DNA of 64,000 nucleotides from Cytobacillus firmus (GCF_023657595.1 NZ_CP098323.1:4798001-4862000); one strand, 5' to 3'. Positions 35,350 through 44,457 are shown, counted from the first letter of the stretch. Made by a program: numbers and translations. The notes: generated by a model from the letters alone, not told the origin.

Positions 35350-36369
35350 TTACCCCATAATCCGCTGGTAAATGGACTTCGCATGCGCTAAATCCTTTGT
35401 ACCATGGATCAGGGCGCGTCCGTCTTTGAAAAGAACCATCCGCTGCTCCTCCATGTCGACGGAAAGCAGATATGGATTGCCTTTCACCTGATAGCCGATT
35501 GATTTCAGCTGACGGGCGATTTCCGTGAACTCGATTTCCAGTTCTTTCGGAGGGCGGATCTGAACAGTGTCCCTTCCGCAGAGAACGGTGGATTTCATCA
35601 TGTTTTCCGGCTGCAAGTAAGGATAAGTTCGTTCTTTTCCGCAGGATAAGCAGCCTTCATCCTTCGCTTTTGACACCTTCATGCTCGTGTACTGGTTTCG
35701 CCATAAATCAAAGCTGACCATGGCGGTCCTTACTGCTTCCCAGTCCTCAGCCAGAATTTTCAGTGCCTCTGCCGCCTGATGGGCGACGGCCATTTGCACA
35801 GCAGGCGCAATAATCCCGCCGGTGTCACAGGTCATCCCCTGGATCGGGATTTTTTTCAATAAGCAATTCATGCATGGCGTTTTCCCTGGAAGGATGGTCA
35901 TGCTCATGCCAAAGCTGCCGACACAGGCTCCATAAATCCACGGAATAGTATATTTCTGGGAGATATCATTAATGGCCATTCTGGTTTCAAAGTTGTCAGT
36001 TGAATCGAGAATCAGATCCACCCCTTCAGCAAGCTCCTCCAGCTTTTCCGGAGTAGCATCGCCAATAATCGATCGGATCTCAACCTCGCTATTAATCTGT
36101 TTCAGCCGTTTTTCGGCAGCGGCCGCTTTCGGCATTTTTTCCGCTGCATCGCTTTCTGCAAAAAGCTGCTGGCGCTGCAGATTGCTTTCCTCGACATAAT
36201 CACGGTCAATGATCGTCAGTTTGCCGGCCCCGGAACGCGCCATCAATTCCGCATTTCCCGAGCCAAGTGCGCCGGCACCGATAATCAGCACATGCTTAGA
36301 GCGGATTTTTTCCTGCCCCTCTTTTCCAATCGGCGCAAACAGGGTCTGGCGTGAATACCTTTCAGACAA
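35350..36369 (-). CDS. moeB: MoeB/ThiF-family adenylyltransferase
   Basis: 339-aa E1-like enzyme that adenylates the C-terminal Gly of a sulfur-carrier protein, here MoaD encoded next to it. Rossmann motif IGAGALGSGNAELMARSG, catalytic region DRDYVEESNLQRQQLF, DSTDNFETRMAIND, and zinc Cys pairs C-x2-C in PCMNC and GCLSC. The ~85-residue tail after the second pair is longer than in E. coli MoeB and may be an extra domain. The likely start is TTG at 36369, 8 bases from GAGGAG. Confidence 0.9.
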   Translation of the reverse strand: MSERYSRQTLFAPIGKEGQEKIRSKHVLIIGAGALGSGNAELMARSGAGKLTIIDRDYVEESNLQRQQLFAESDAAEKMPKAAAAEKRLKQINSEVEIRSIIGDATPEKLEELAEGVDLILDSTDNFETRMAINDISQKYTIPWIYGACVGSFGMSMTILPGKTPCMNCLLKKIPIQGMTCDTGGIIAPAVQMAVAHQAAEALKILAEDWEAVRTAMVSFDLWRNQYTSMKVSKAKDEGCLSCGKERTYPYLQPENMMKSTVLCGRDTVQIRPPKELEIEFTEIARQLKSIGYQVKGNPYLLSVDMEEQRMVLFKDGRALIHGTKDLAHAKSIYQRIMG

Positions 36370-36398
36370 TAGGGTCACTCCTCTCTATCAAAGCTGCA

Positions 36399-36629
36399 TC
36401 ACCCGCCGCTGACTGGAGGGATAAAAGCAACCGTATCTCCGTTCTGAATGACTTCTTCATCTGAAGCAAATTCTTCATTCACGGCTGCCATGACTGAATC
36501 AAGCTTCAGCCCGAATTCTTCCTCAAGCAGCTGTTTCAGCTCAGCGATGGTTTTGCCGCTGACATCTCTTGTTACAGACTCTTCTCCAACACGGTCCCGC
36601 AAATGGGCAAAAAACATAATTTTATTCAT
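36399..36629 (-). CDS. moaD: Molybdopterin synthase small subunit MoaD
   Basis: 76-aa ubiquitin-fold sulfur carrier ending FIPPVSGG; the terminal Gly-Gly is adenylated by MoeB and thiocarboxylated. The start overlaps the moaE 3' end by 8 bp, with GGAGGATTT inside moaE, so the two subunits are translationally coupled. Confidence 0.94.
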   Translation of the reverse strand: MNKIMFFAHLRDRVGEESVTRDVSGKTIAELKQLLEEEFGLKLDSVMAAVNEEFASDEEVIQNGDTVAFIPPVSGG

Positions 36630-37086
36630 TTAAATCCTCCGCCTCCGGTTTCCCTTTTGGATATGCCACTGTTTCCAGCTGATTGCCGATCCACTCTTCG
36701 CCGTCTTCCCAATGTTCCTTCTTCCAGATCGGCACAATTTCTTTAATTCTTTCAATCGCATAACGGTTGGCTTCATAAGCATCGGCACGGTGTGGAGTAG
36801 AAACGGCAATGACCACCGCTACATCGGTAATATCCAGCCTGCCTGTGCGGTGGGTAATCGCCACTTCTGCCCCGTTCCAGCGTTCTTTTATCTCGGTTCC
36901 AATCTGCTCCAGTTTTTTCACAGCCATGGCTTCGTATGCTTCATAGATTAAGTACAGTGTTTTTTTGCCGTGAGTCAGCTCGCGGACGGTTCCGATGAAG
37001 GTCGTAATCGCTCCTGCTTCCCGCTGCACCACTTTATCGATCACACTTTGAATATCGATTGGTTCTTTTGAAATCTCAAAATTCAT
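36622..37086 (-). CDS. moaE: Molybdopterin synthase large subunit MoaE
   Basis: 154-aa catalytic subunit converting cyclic pyranopterin monophosphate to molybdopterin. YEAYEAMAVKKLEQIG, ITHRTGRLDITDVAVVIAVSTPHRADAYEANRYAIERIKEIVPIWKKE are diagnostic. Start after GAGGTGATTCC. Followed by coupled moaD and then moeB. The operon lacks moaA, moaC, moeA and mobB, which must be elsewhere if the cofactor is made. Confidence 0.95.
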   Translation of the reverse strand: MNFEISKEPIDIQSVIDKVVQREAGAITTFIGTVRELTHGKKTLYLIYEAYEAMAVKKLEQIGTEIKERWNGAEVAITHRTGRLDITDVAVVIAVSTPHRADAYEANRYAIERIKEIVPIWKKEHWEDGEEWIGNQLETVAYPKGKPEAEDLNE

Positions 37087-37175
37087 GGAATCACCTCATT
37101 TATAGAAAAAAACTCTTCTAGCCTTATTTGTTTCATTTTGACATATCCTGTGCCGGAAGTGAAATGGCTGATTGT

Positions 37176-37787
37176 TTAATTTGATTTTCCTTCCTCTTCA
37201 GCTGCCATTTTTAGTGCCTGCCGATACTCATCCGGATGATTCATATTAAAAAAATAGGCATCCTTGGCTAGAAAACCTCTCTTCTTCAGTTCTTCATCTC
37301 TTAATATGGCAGTGTCTATTTCATTTAAAAACTCACGGATTTTTAATCGATTATTCATCAAAGCTTGTTCAGCGGCTTCTTTAGCATCTTTTCGGTAAGC
37401 TGCAAACAGAGGATGAAGACGGCCTTCCATTTCCGGTACAGCGGCCTGACGGCTGTTTAATTCTTCTAGAAGAATTCTCCCTAAATCCACAGATAGGAAA
37501 GGCATATCACAGGCAACAATCAGATTTCTTTGGGTTGATGACGCTGACAGCCCTGCTTGAATTCCTGCAAGCGGACCTTTTTCTATCCATTTGTCACTGA
37601 CTATCGGAAGCCCAAGAAACCGGTATTCATCCTGTTTATTCGCAACGACGATCACCTGTGATGTATAAGAAGCCAATGAATCTGCGATGCGTTCAATCAC
37701 TGTTTTTCCCTGTATTTTTAGCAGGGCCTTATTCTCCCCCATACGGCTCGAATGCCCTCCTGCCAAAATAATGCCTGTTGTACTCAT
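37176..37787 (-). CDS. mobA: Molybdenum cofactor guanylyltransferase MobA
   Basis: 203-aa nucleotidyltransferase attaching GMP to molybdopterin. GTP-binding motif ILAGGHSSRMGENKALL at the N-terminus, PIVSDKWIEKGPLAGIQAGL and VACDMPFLS follow the family. The start MSTTGIILAGG (37787) follows AGGTGA. It lies 89 bp before moaE on the same strand. GMP attachment implies at least one bis-MGD enzyme in the cell. Confidence 0.93.
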   Translation of the reverse strand: MSTTGIILAGGHSSRMGENKALLKIQGKTVIERIADSLASYTSQVIVVANKQDEYRFLGLPIVSDKWIEKGPLAGIQAGLSASSTQRNLIVACDMPFLSVDLGRILLEELNSRQAAVPEMEGRLHPLFAAYRKDAKEAAEQALMNNRLKIREFLNEIDTAILRDEELKKRGFLAKDAYFFNMNHPDEYRQALKMAAEEEGKSN

Positions 37788-38036
37788 ATTCTTCACCTGT
37801 CTTTGTGGGATGTGGAACAGCGACATTCTATCCTTGTGGTTTTATTTTACCATCTAATCCAATGGGTTTCTTTGATCAAGATCTGCCGGTTTCTTAGGTA
37901 TGGCAAAATGGTGTCGTCACAAATTGTTCAAACAGCCAGAGATGGCTTCTTAACCAATTCTTAACAATCATTCTCTATACTAAAACCATAATCAAATATT
38001 GGTAAATAAAGAGTTTAAAGAGAGGAAGGCAGGAAA

Positions 38037-38960
38037 ATGAATAAAGTTTTCACTTACTCCGTTATAGCAATTATATCGTCTTTAATCTTAGGCATTGGCC
38101 TTACGTATCTTGTCATTTCTGGCAAGGAAAAGAACCAAGCCGCTGAAACAGCCATCCAGCCGGCATCAGAGGAAGCAGAAAAGCACCCTTATTCTCCTCC
38201 AAGTATGGAGGATCTCCCTGAGGGTGAAGAAGGAGAAGTCATTAAACTTGGCTATAAATATGTGACAGAGACAGCGACCGCCCTTGATGGCTATTCAGGC
38301 AATAACCTTAGCTGTGCCAGCTGCCATGCTGGCGGAGGCTATGAAGCTCCCCTTGATCTGGTAGGCATTTCAAAGACTTATCCGCAATACAACCCGCGGG
38401 CAGGCAGGGAAGTAACACTTGAAGAGCGGATTAACGGGTGCTTTAGGAGAAGTATGAATGGCAAGCCTCTGCCTGAGGAATCCCAGGAGATGAAGGCAAT
38501 GGTCGCTTTCTATGAATATATCTCACAAAATGTGCCCGATGGAACAACAGAAAGGCCCTGGGCAAAATTAGAAAGATCCAAGGCCGATATCGATAATGTT
38601 GACATTGAAGCAGGCAGAGAGATCTACAATAAAGCCTGCATCAGTTGCCATGGGGAAAATGGCGATGCTGGCAGTCTGGCACTTTGGGGAGAAAATTCCT
38701 ATAATATAGGAGCCGGTATGGCACGGCTGCGGACAGCAGCAGGCTTTATTCAAGCCTATATGCCGAAAATGGAAGCTGGCGGCTATTCTCAAGGTACCCT
38801 GACAGATGAAGAAGCCATGAACCTTGCTGCCTACATTAATTCACATGACCGGCCTGATTTTCCTGATAAAATTTATGATTGGCCTAAGGGTGATGCTCCT
38901 GATGATGCCGCTTATGAAACACTCGCAGGCAATAAGGAGAAAAATAAGGAGAAAAAGTAA
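38037..38960 (+). CDS. Membrane-anchored dihaem cytochrome c, TsdA-like
   Basis: 307 aa: one N-terminal membrane anchor (residues 8-28), a short linker, then two c-type haem motifs, C93-A-S-C96-H97 and C201-I-S-C204-H205. INGC135FRRSMNGKPLP matches the segment of thiosulfate dehydrogenase/tetrathionate reductase TsdA that carries the unusual axial Cys of the active haem; Met228 or Met242 (YMPKM) could ligate the second haem. TsdA-type activity is an inference from this pattern. Located outside the membrane by topology. Start after GAGAGGAAGG. Confidence 0.82.
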   Translation: MNKVFTYSVIAIISSLILGIGLTYLVISGKEKNQAAETAIQPASEEAEKHPYSPPSMEDLPEGEEGEVIKLGYKYVTETATALDGYSGNNLSCASCHAGGGYEAPLDLVGISKTYPQYNPRAGREVTLEERINGCFRRSMNGKPLPEESQEMKAMVAFYEYISQNVPDGTTERPWAKLERSKADIDNVDIEAGREIYNKACISCHGENGDAGSLALWGENSYNIGAGMARLRTAAGFIQAYMPKMEAGGYSQGTLTDEEAMNLAAYINSHDRPDFPDKIYDWPKGDAPDDAAYETLAGNKEKNKEKK

Positions 38961-38968
38961 TATTGGAG

Positions 38969-38991
38969 GCCCGGCCAACTACCGGGCTTTA
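38969..38991 (+). terminator. Weak terminator after the cytochrome gene
   Basis: GCCCGG / CCGGGC with 7-base loop followed by TTTATT. Confidence 0.55.
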
Positions 38992-39056
38992 TTCCATTTT
39001 CACCTGAGCCTTTTCCTGAATAATACACTTAGCTTGAATAAAGGATGGCGATATCA

Positions 39057-39755
39057 TTGAGCGGTCTTCCATTAAGAGGGAAAACAATCCTGGTTGTGGA
39101 TGATGAAGAGCGGATTAGAAAGCTGATCAAAATGGCTCTATCAAGAGAAGGATTTGAGGTTTTGGAAGCTTCAGACGGATACGAGGCAAAGGAACAATAT
39201 TTAACGCATGACCCCTGCTTCATCATACTTGATATCATGCTTCCCGGCATAAATGGCAAAGAGATTTGCCTTTGGCTTCGCAATGAGCTGGACAGCAATG
39301 TTCCTATCATCATGCTGACTGCCAGCCGATCGGAAAAGGATCGCATTGAGGGCCTTAAGCTGGGTGCTGATGATTATATGGGTAAACCCTTCAGTCTGGA
39401 AGAACTGACTGTCAGAATTGAAACGGTTTTAAGAAGGACCGCAAACAGATGCAGCAAAATCAGCTATAAGGGCCTAACGCTAAAACCTATCAAAGGAATA
39501 GCCAAATATCAGGATGCTATATTAGATTTAACCCATTTTGAATATAAACTTCTCTATGTATTCATGACTCAGCCAGATCAGGTATTTTCAAGAGAGCAGC
39601 TGATCAATGCCATCTACAAGAAGGCTGAAAAGGCAATTAATGAAAGGACCGTGGATGTCCATATTAAAAATCTGCGCGAAAAAATAGCTGAGCACTCTGA
39701 TTACCCCTTTATCCAAACAGTCAGGGGAATCGGGTATAAATTTACCCTTTCCTGA
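39057..39755 (+). CDS. OmpR/PhoB-family response regulator, orphan
   Basis: About 232 aa. Receiver domain with VVDDEERI, phospho-acceptor Asp in FIILDIMLPG, MLTAS and the Lys in GKPFSLEEL; a winged-helix DNA-binding domain follows (DLTHFEYKLL, RTVDVHIKNLREKI, VRGIGYKF). The likely start is TTG at 39057, spaced 9 bases from AAGGATG, rather than ATG at 39045. No histidine kinase lies nearby. The tail of the receiver linker is Cys-containing (NRCSK). The gene 97 bp upstream is the cytochrome, on the same strand but behind a weak terminator. Confidence 0.9.
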   Translation: MSGLPLRGKTILVVDDEERIRKLIKMALSREGFEVLEASDGYEAKEQYLTHDPCFIILDIMLPGINGKEICLWLRNELDSNVPIIMLTASRSEKDRIEGLKLGADDYMGKPFSLEELTVRIETVLRRTANRCSKISYKGLTLKPIKGIAKYQDAILDLTHFEYKLLYVFMTQPDQVFSREQLINAIYKKAEKAINERTVDVHIKNLREKIAEHSDYPFIQTVRGIGYKFTLS

Positions 39756-39791
39756 AGGAACTTTACATATGCCATTGCAGATTGCCTGCAG

Positions 39792-39825
39792 AAAGCCGGC
39801 TCAATCCATTTTTGAGCCGGCTTTT
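39792..39825 (+). terminator. Response regulator terminator
   Basis: AAAGCCGGCTCAA / TTGAGCCGGCTTT perfect stem followed by TTTTCT. The rest of the gap to 40094 is AT-rich with no gene or repeat seen. Confidence 0.9.
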
Positions 39826-40094
39826 CTGTTTTCCGGCCAACAGTAAAGACTTTATTCTTCCTGTTAGACTGTTTTTTTCCTGTCAAAAGTCATTTAAGTG
39901 CGCTCACATTCAATTTATGTCCGGATAGCTTTGTACCCCTCCCCCTACTTTCTTCTCATCTCTTTCCTGCTACCAATTACCTTTTTTTAGAAAAACCTAT
40001 AAACCGATGGAATCATTTAACATGTAATGTGCAGGTATAACCCTTCAGCTATTAGAAAGAACCCCCTATATTTCTAAATACGGGAGGGAATACA

Positions 40095-41993
40095 TTGAGA
40101 TTTAAAAAGCTATCATCAGCCATTTTAACGTTGACCTTAACCGCAAGCCTCTTGGCTATCCCCGCTGACTTTACACCAAGCGCAACTTCTGCAGCCTCAA
40201 CAGAAAACAGCATTGAAGCGCACCACCTGCAAAAGGCTTTTGAAAAAGCGGCGAAGGAATTTGGAGTACCTGAATCTGTCCTTCTCGCCGTCGCTTATAA
40301 CCAGTCACGCTGGGAGCACCATGAAGGCCATAGTGAGGTCGGAGGCTATGGCATTATGAATCTTGCAGACTTACCAGCCGACATGAGCGCCAGGGGCAAG
40401 CATGACGACGGAATCATTGCGGCTTCGGATAATGAAAATAGCATGCTTAAAACAGCCGCAAATCTTCTAAATGAAGATCCGGAAGCCTTAAAAAAAGACC
40501 CTGAACAAAATATCCGGGGCGGGGCAGCTCTTTTAGCAGAGTTTGCACGCCAAACGACAGGGGAACTCCCTTCCGATGCAGCAGACTGGTACGGTGCCGT
40601 CGTTAAATACAGCGGAACAGATCAGGAAGCCATTGCTAAGGACTTTGCAGATCAAGTCTTTGAGACCATTCAGCAGGGTGCTGCCAGAAAAAACCTTGAT
40701 GGACAAAGAGTCGTATTAAACGCCAAGGAAATTACACCAAATAAGGCTACAGCTGGCACTATCCCTCTTCGAAACACCAAATACACAAATACCGACTGTC
40801 CAAATGGCCTTGATTGCACTTTCATTCCTGCTGCTTATAAGCAATTTTCGAGCAGCACAAGTAATTACGGCAACTACGATATCGCCAATCGGCCAAAGGA
40901 CGATTTAGATATTCGCTATATTATTATTCATGATATTGAGGGCACGGCTGAATCCGCCATCAGCCACTTCCAGAATCCGTCCTACGTTAGTGCACACTAT
41001 GTCATAGATTCAGAGACCGGAAAAATCACCCAGATGGTACGTCCTGAAGATGTGCCATGGCATGCAGGAAACTGGTATTTTAATATGCATTCGATCGGAT
41101 TGGAGCATGAAGGATATGCTGCAGAAGGCGCTGACTGGTACAGTGAGCAAATGTATCGCTCTACCGCAAAACTTGTAAGATACCTTTCAGAACGATTTAA
41201 CATTCCTTTGGACAGACAGCACATTATCGGCCATGATGAGATACCTGGCTTAACAGCAGCAAAACATAGGAGCATGCACTGGGATCCGGGCGCTTATTGG
41301 GATTGGGGACACTTTTTCGACCTTCTTGGAGCTTCCATTAATCCAAGCAGCGGAGACAAAGACAGTAATATCGTCACAATCCGCCCAAATTTCAATACAA
41401 ATCAGCCAGACTTTACGTACAGAGGAATTAAACAGGAACCTGAGTCTTCAAGCCTGATTCATTTATACAGCGAACCCAGCTTTGAGGCGCCATTGGTCAG
41501 TGATCCCCTGCTTCATCCTGGCGGCACCAGCACAAAAAATATTAATGACTGGGGCAATAAAGCTGCGATTGGTCAGAGTTTCTATAAAGCCGGGCAGGAA
41601 GGCGATTGGACAGCTATTTACTACGCCGGCCAAAAAGCCTGGTTCTATAATCCGAACAATAAAAATAGCGTCCCAGGCAGCGGGACCCTCATCACGCCAA
41701 AAGAAGGGCTTGATTCCATACCTGTATATGGTGCCGCCTATCCTGACGACGCAGCTTACGATGAGGCCGGAATTGCGGAATGGGCAAGAGGAAAAGCACA
41801 GGTTCTATACCAGATGCCGGCTGGCCAAATCTATACAGCAACAGCGCCAATTCAGTCCGATTACTATCATGCGAAGTATTATAATGACCCGGCTACAAAT
41901 AAGGTTGTAAAGGGAAATGATGAATACTATCAGATTTTTTACAACCATCGTCTAGGATTCGTGAAGAAAAGCGATGTAGAAGTTGTAAATTAA
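40095..41993 (+). CDS. Secreted N-acetylmuramoyl-L-alanine amidase
   Basis: 632-aa exported cell-wall hydrolase. Signal peptide (KK then hydrophobic residues 8-22); a lysozyme-like helical domain (residues ~45-195: FGVPESVLLAVAYNQSRWEHHEG, GGYGIMNLAD); an Amidase_2 domain (residues ~270-410) with zinc His279 (IIIHDIEG), His395 and Asp397 (MHWDPG), and GHDEIPG; C-terminal segments around FTYRGIKQEPESSSLIHLYSEPS and AWFYNPN resemble SH3-like wall-binding repeats. TTG start after GGGAGGG. The lysozyme-like part lacks an obvious catalytic Glu context, so only amidase activity is claimed. Confidence 0.88.
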   Translation: MRFKKLSSAILTLTLTASLLAIPADFTPSATSAASTENSIEAHHLQKAFEKAAKEFGVPESVLLAVAYNQSRWEHHEGHSEVGGYGIMNLADLPADMSARGKHDDGIIAASDNENSMLKTAANLLNEDPEALKKDPEQNIRGGAALLAEFARQTTGELPSDAADWYGAVVKYSGTDQEAIAKDFADQVFETIQQGAARKNLDGQRVVLNAKEITPNKATAGTIPLRNTKYTNTDCPNGLDCTFIPAAYKQFSSSTSNYGNYDIANRPKDDLDIRYIIIHDIEGTAESAISHFQNPSYVSAHYVIDSETGKITQMVRPEDVPWHAGNWYFNMHSIGLEHEGYAAEGADWYSEQMYRSTAKLVRYLSERFNIPLDRQHIIGHDEIPGLTAAKHRSMHWDPGAYWDWGHFFDLLGASINPSSGDKDSNIVTIRPNFNTNQPDFTYRGIKQEPESSSLIHLYSEPSFEAPLVSDPLLHPGGTSTKNINDWGNKAAIGQSFYKAGQEGDWTAIYYAGQKAWFYNPNNKNSVPGSGTLITPKEGLDSIPVYGAAYPDDAAYDEAGIAEWARGKAQVLYQMPAGQIYTATAPIQSDYYHAKYYNDPATNKVVKGNDEYYQIFYNHRLGFVKKSDVEVVN

Positions 41994-42039
41994 GGCTCTT
42001 TTCGTATAAATTGTTGTTTTTCGCTTATCAATGTTGTCC

Positions 42040-42169
42040 GTTGATTTCCGCTCCAGGATGCTCGCTTTCCACGGGGCGGGCGGTGAGCCTCCTCGACGCT
42101 GCGCGTCTGTGGGGTCTCACCTGTCCCGCTACTCCCGTAGGAGTCTCGCACCTTCCACTACAATCAACT
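42040..42169. repeat. Dispersed palindromic repeat, family 1, copy 2 (short form)
   Basis: 130 bp, GTTGATTTCCGCTCCAGG ... ACAATCAACTC. Same core hairpin as the copy at 3652, without its 61-bp internal stretch; several paired changes (GCGGGG to ACGGGG, GCAGG to GTAGG) are seen. Lies after the amidase gene, ahead of a terminator. Confidence 0.85.
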
Positions 42170-42231
42170 CAGTAAATATAATATAAATAGCAACAAACTT
42201 TGCGAAAACAGCCAAATTAAAAGACTGACCT

Positions 42232-42267
42232 GGAGTTATTCTTCTTTGAGGAATAGCTCCTTTTTTG
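42232..42267 (+). terminator. Terminator after the amidase gene and repeat
   Basis: GGAGTTATTC / GAATAGCTCC stem followed by TTTTTT. No other gene is seen in 41994-42410. Confidence 0.8.
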
Positions 42268-42410
42268 TTTCATTGACCTCTTTTGTATTTTTGAAAACAA
42301 TAGCGGACAACTTAATGCTGAGAAATCAACTAATCGGTCCGTTATAGTTTTTCCCTTTTTCAATTATTGTTATAATTAGTAAAAGATATCAGCAAGGAGG
42401 AATTAGGCAT

Positions 42411-43238
42411 ATGACAATGAAAAAAGTAATGACCATCGCAGGTTCGGATACGAGCGGCGGCGCCGGCATCCAGGCTGACCTGAAGACATTCCAGGAGCTT
42501 GGCGTTTACGGGATGACTGCGCTGACTACGATCGTAACGATGGATCCTAAAAATAACTGGAGCCACAATGTGTTCCCGATTTCTACAGATATACTGGAAA
42601 CACAGATCGAAACGATTATCTCGACAGGAATCGATGCAATGAAGACAGGTATGCTCGGTTCTGAAGAAGTGATTAAAATTGCCGCAAAGACCATTAAGGA
42701 AAATAGCCTGGATCACGTTATAATCGACCCGGTCATGGTCTGCAAGGGCGAAGATGAGCCGATTCATCCAGAATTGAACGAAGCATTAAGAGATTTGCTT
42801 GTCCCGCTTGCAACAGTGGTAACACCAAACCTGTTTGAAGCATGGCAGCTGGCTAAAACCGGTCCGATCAAGACGGTTGAAGACATGAAAGAAGCGGCTG
42901 TTAAAATTCATGAACTTGGCGCGAAGTATGTATTAATCAAGGGCGGCAGCAAGCTTCAGCACGAAAAAGCCGTCGACCTTCTCTATGATGGACAAGAGTT
43001 CACTCTTTATGAGAGCGAACGCGTTGAAACGACTTACACTCATGGTGCAGGCTGCACCTACTCTTCTGCCATCACAGCAGAAATGGCAAAAGGCAAGTCT
43101 GTTAAAGAAGCGGTTCAAACCGCAAAGGACTTCATTACTGCGGCCATCAACCATGGCTTCCAACTAAATGAGTATGTTGGCCCGACCATGCCGGGTGCAT
43201 ACCGCAAATATGGCGCAGGCCGTACTGAATCAGAATAA
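42411..43238 (+). CDS. pdxK: Pyridoxine/pyridoxal kinase of the ThiD family
   Basis: 275-aa ribokinase-fold kinase. IAGSDTSGGAGIQADLKTF, DAMKTGMLGS, VIIDPVMVCKG and THGAGCTYSSAITAEMAKG (anion hole with the catalytic Cys/Asp region) are diagnostic. In B. subtilis the close relative is YwdB/PdxK, which phosphorylates vitamin B6 forms; ThiD-type HMP kinase activity cannot be excluded. Start after AAGGAGG. A terminator (GAACAGAG / CTCTGTTC, 43248-43275) follows. Confidence 0.92.
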   Translation: MTMKKVMTIAGSDTSGGAGIQADLKTFQELGVYGMTALTTIVTMDPKNNWSHNVFPISTDILETQIETIISTGIDAMKTGMLGSEEVIKIAAKTIKENSLDHVIIDPVMVCKGEDEPIHPELNEALRDLLVPLATVVTPNLFEAWQLAKTGPIKTVEDMKEAAVKIHELGAKYVLIKGGSKLQHEKAVDLLYDGQEFTLYESERVETTYTHGAGCTYSSAITAEMAKGKSVKEAVQTAKDFITAAINHGFQLNEYVGPTMPGAYRKYGAGRTESE

Positions 43239-43413
43239 AAATGAGGGAACAGAGTCCGGGCGGGCTCTGTTCTTTTGGCTATGGGCGGTTTAGCAGATAA
43301 AAATAAATTCTCGCAATATTAATTTAGCGGTCCACGATGAGATTACTTTTTCGCTTTTCATTCCTTTTTTTAGTAAGATAAACAGAAAGATAATATGAAA
43401 GGGGGACTATAAA

Positions 43414-43761
43414 ATGGAACCAGCAGTAAAGGAACATGTGCAAAAAGAGATCGACCGCCTTGCCGGGAAAGAGGTCTTTATTCATCTGGAAACAACGAAT
43501 GGGGCATACGCTTCCCATTTTGATGAAACCTTCTTTTCTTCAGGCGCCTACATCCGCAATGCCCAATTGGTTTATGAACATGGAAAGGTCACCGGCAAGG
43601 GCCCTTACCGGGTTGGATTGAAAATGAATTTTGGCTGGGTGTATGCTGAAGGAATTACCCACTTTGAAGTGGATGAAGAAAACAGGCTCCTTTTAGCCGG
43701 CCATGATTTCAGCGGCAAGCTGGCAGTCGCCCTGCAAATTAGTGAAACTCCTTTTGAATAA
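43414..43761 (+). CDS. yojF: YojF family protein (DUF1806)
   Basis: 115-aa protein of unknown function with LAGKEVFIHLETTNGAYASH and NAQLVYEHGKVTGKGPYRVGLKM. It lies 27 bp before bshB2, the same pairing as yojF-yojG in B. subtilis, so a link with bacillithiol metabolism is likely but untested. Start after AAAGGGGG. Confidence 0.9.
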   Translation: MEPAVKEHVQKEIDRLAGKEVFIHLETTNGAYASHFDETFFSSGAYIRNAQLVYEHGKVTGKGPYRVGLKMNFGWVYAEGITHFEVDEENRLLLAGHDFSGKLAVALQISETPFE

Positions 43762-43788
43762 AGGACATGAAAGGAAAGGAGCACGACC

Positions 43789-44457
43789 ATGATGGAAAAG
43801 GAAAGACATGTACTCGTCATCTTCCCTCATCCGGATGATGAAGCATTTGGCGTATCAGGAACGATTTCCTTACATATCGATAATGGCACACCTGTCACCT
43901 ACGCATGCCTGACGCTTGGAGAAATGGGGCGCAATATGGGAAATCCCCCTTTCGCCACCAGAGAAACCCTGCCGAAAATCCGCAAAGAAGAGCTGGAGGA
44001 AGCAGCCAGGGTTCTGGGCATTCAGGATTTAAGAATGCTGGGGTACCGGGATAAAACCGTCGAATTTGAAGATGAGGAAATGCTTGCGAATAGGCTTGGA
44101 GCCATCATCGGCGAGACGAACCCTTCCCTCATTATCACGTTCTACCCTGGATACGCTGTGCACCCCGACCATGACGCGACAGGAGCCGCCGTCATCCGTG
44201 CGGTAAAAGAGCTGCCTGCTGACAAGCGTCCGAAGGTTCACTGTGTTGCATTCTCCAATAACTGTGAGGAAGAAATCGGCCAGGCTGATGTGGTCAATGA
44301 TGTAAGTGCGGTTATCGACCGGAAAATCGCAGCCATCAAGGCTCATGCCTCCCAGACACAGCTGATGGCAGCGAACATGGAAGAAAGCATTAAAAATCAG
44401 GATCCGGAAGTACTGGCAAGAATGTATAAAGAGCGCTTTTGGACTTATAAAATATAA
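43789..44457 (+). CDS. bshB2: Bacillithiol biosynthesis deacetylase BshB2
   Basis: 222-aa LmbE/PIG-L-family zinc deacetylase removing acetyl from GlcNAc-malate in bacillithiol synthesis. PHPDDE near residue 14 gives metal ligands and the catalytic Asp; TLGEMGRNMG and HPDHDATG complete the site. Start after AAAGGAGC. Ends at a bidirectional terminator. Confidence 0.94.
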   Translation: MMEKERHVLVIFPHPDDEAFGVSGTISLHIDNGTPVTYACLTLGEMGRNMGNPPFATRETLPKIRKEELEEAARVLGIQDLRMLGYRDKTVEFEDEEMLANRLGAIIGETNPSLIITFYPGYAVHPDHDATGAAVIRAVKELPADKRPKVHCVAFSNNCEEEIGQADVVNDVSAVIDRKIAAIKAHASQTQLMAANMEESIKNQDPEVLARMYKERFWTYKI

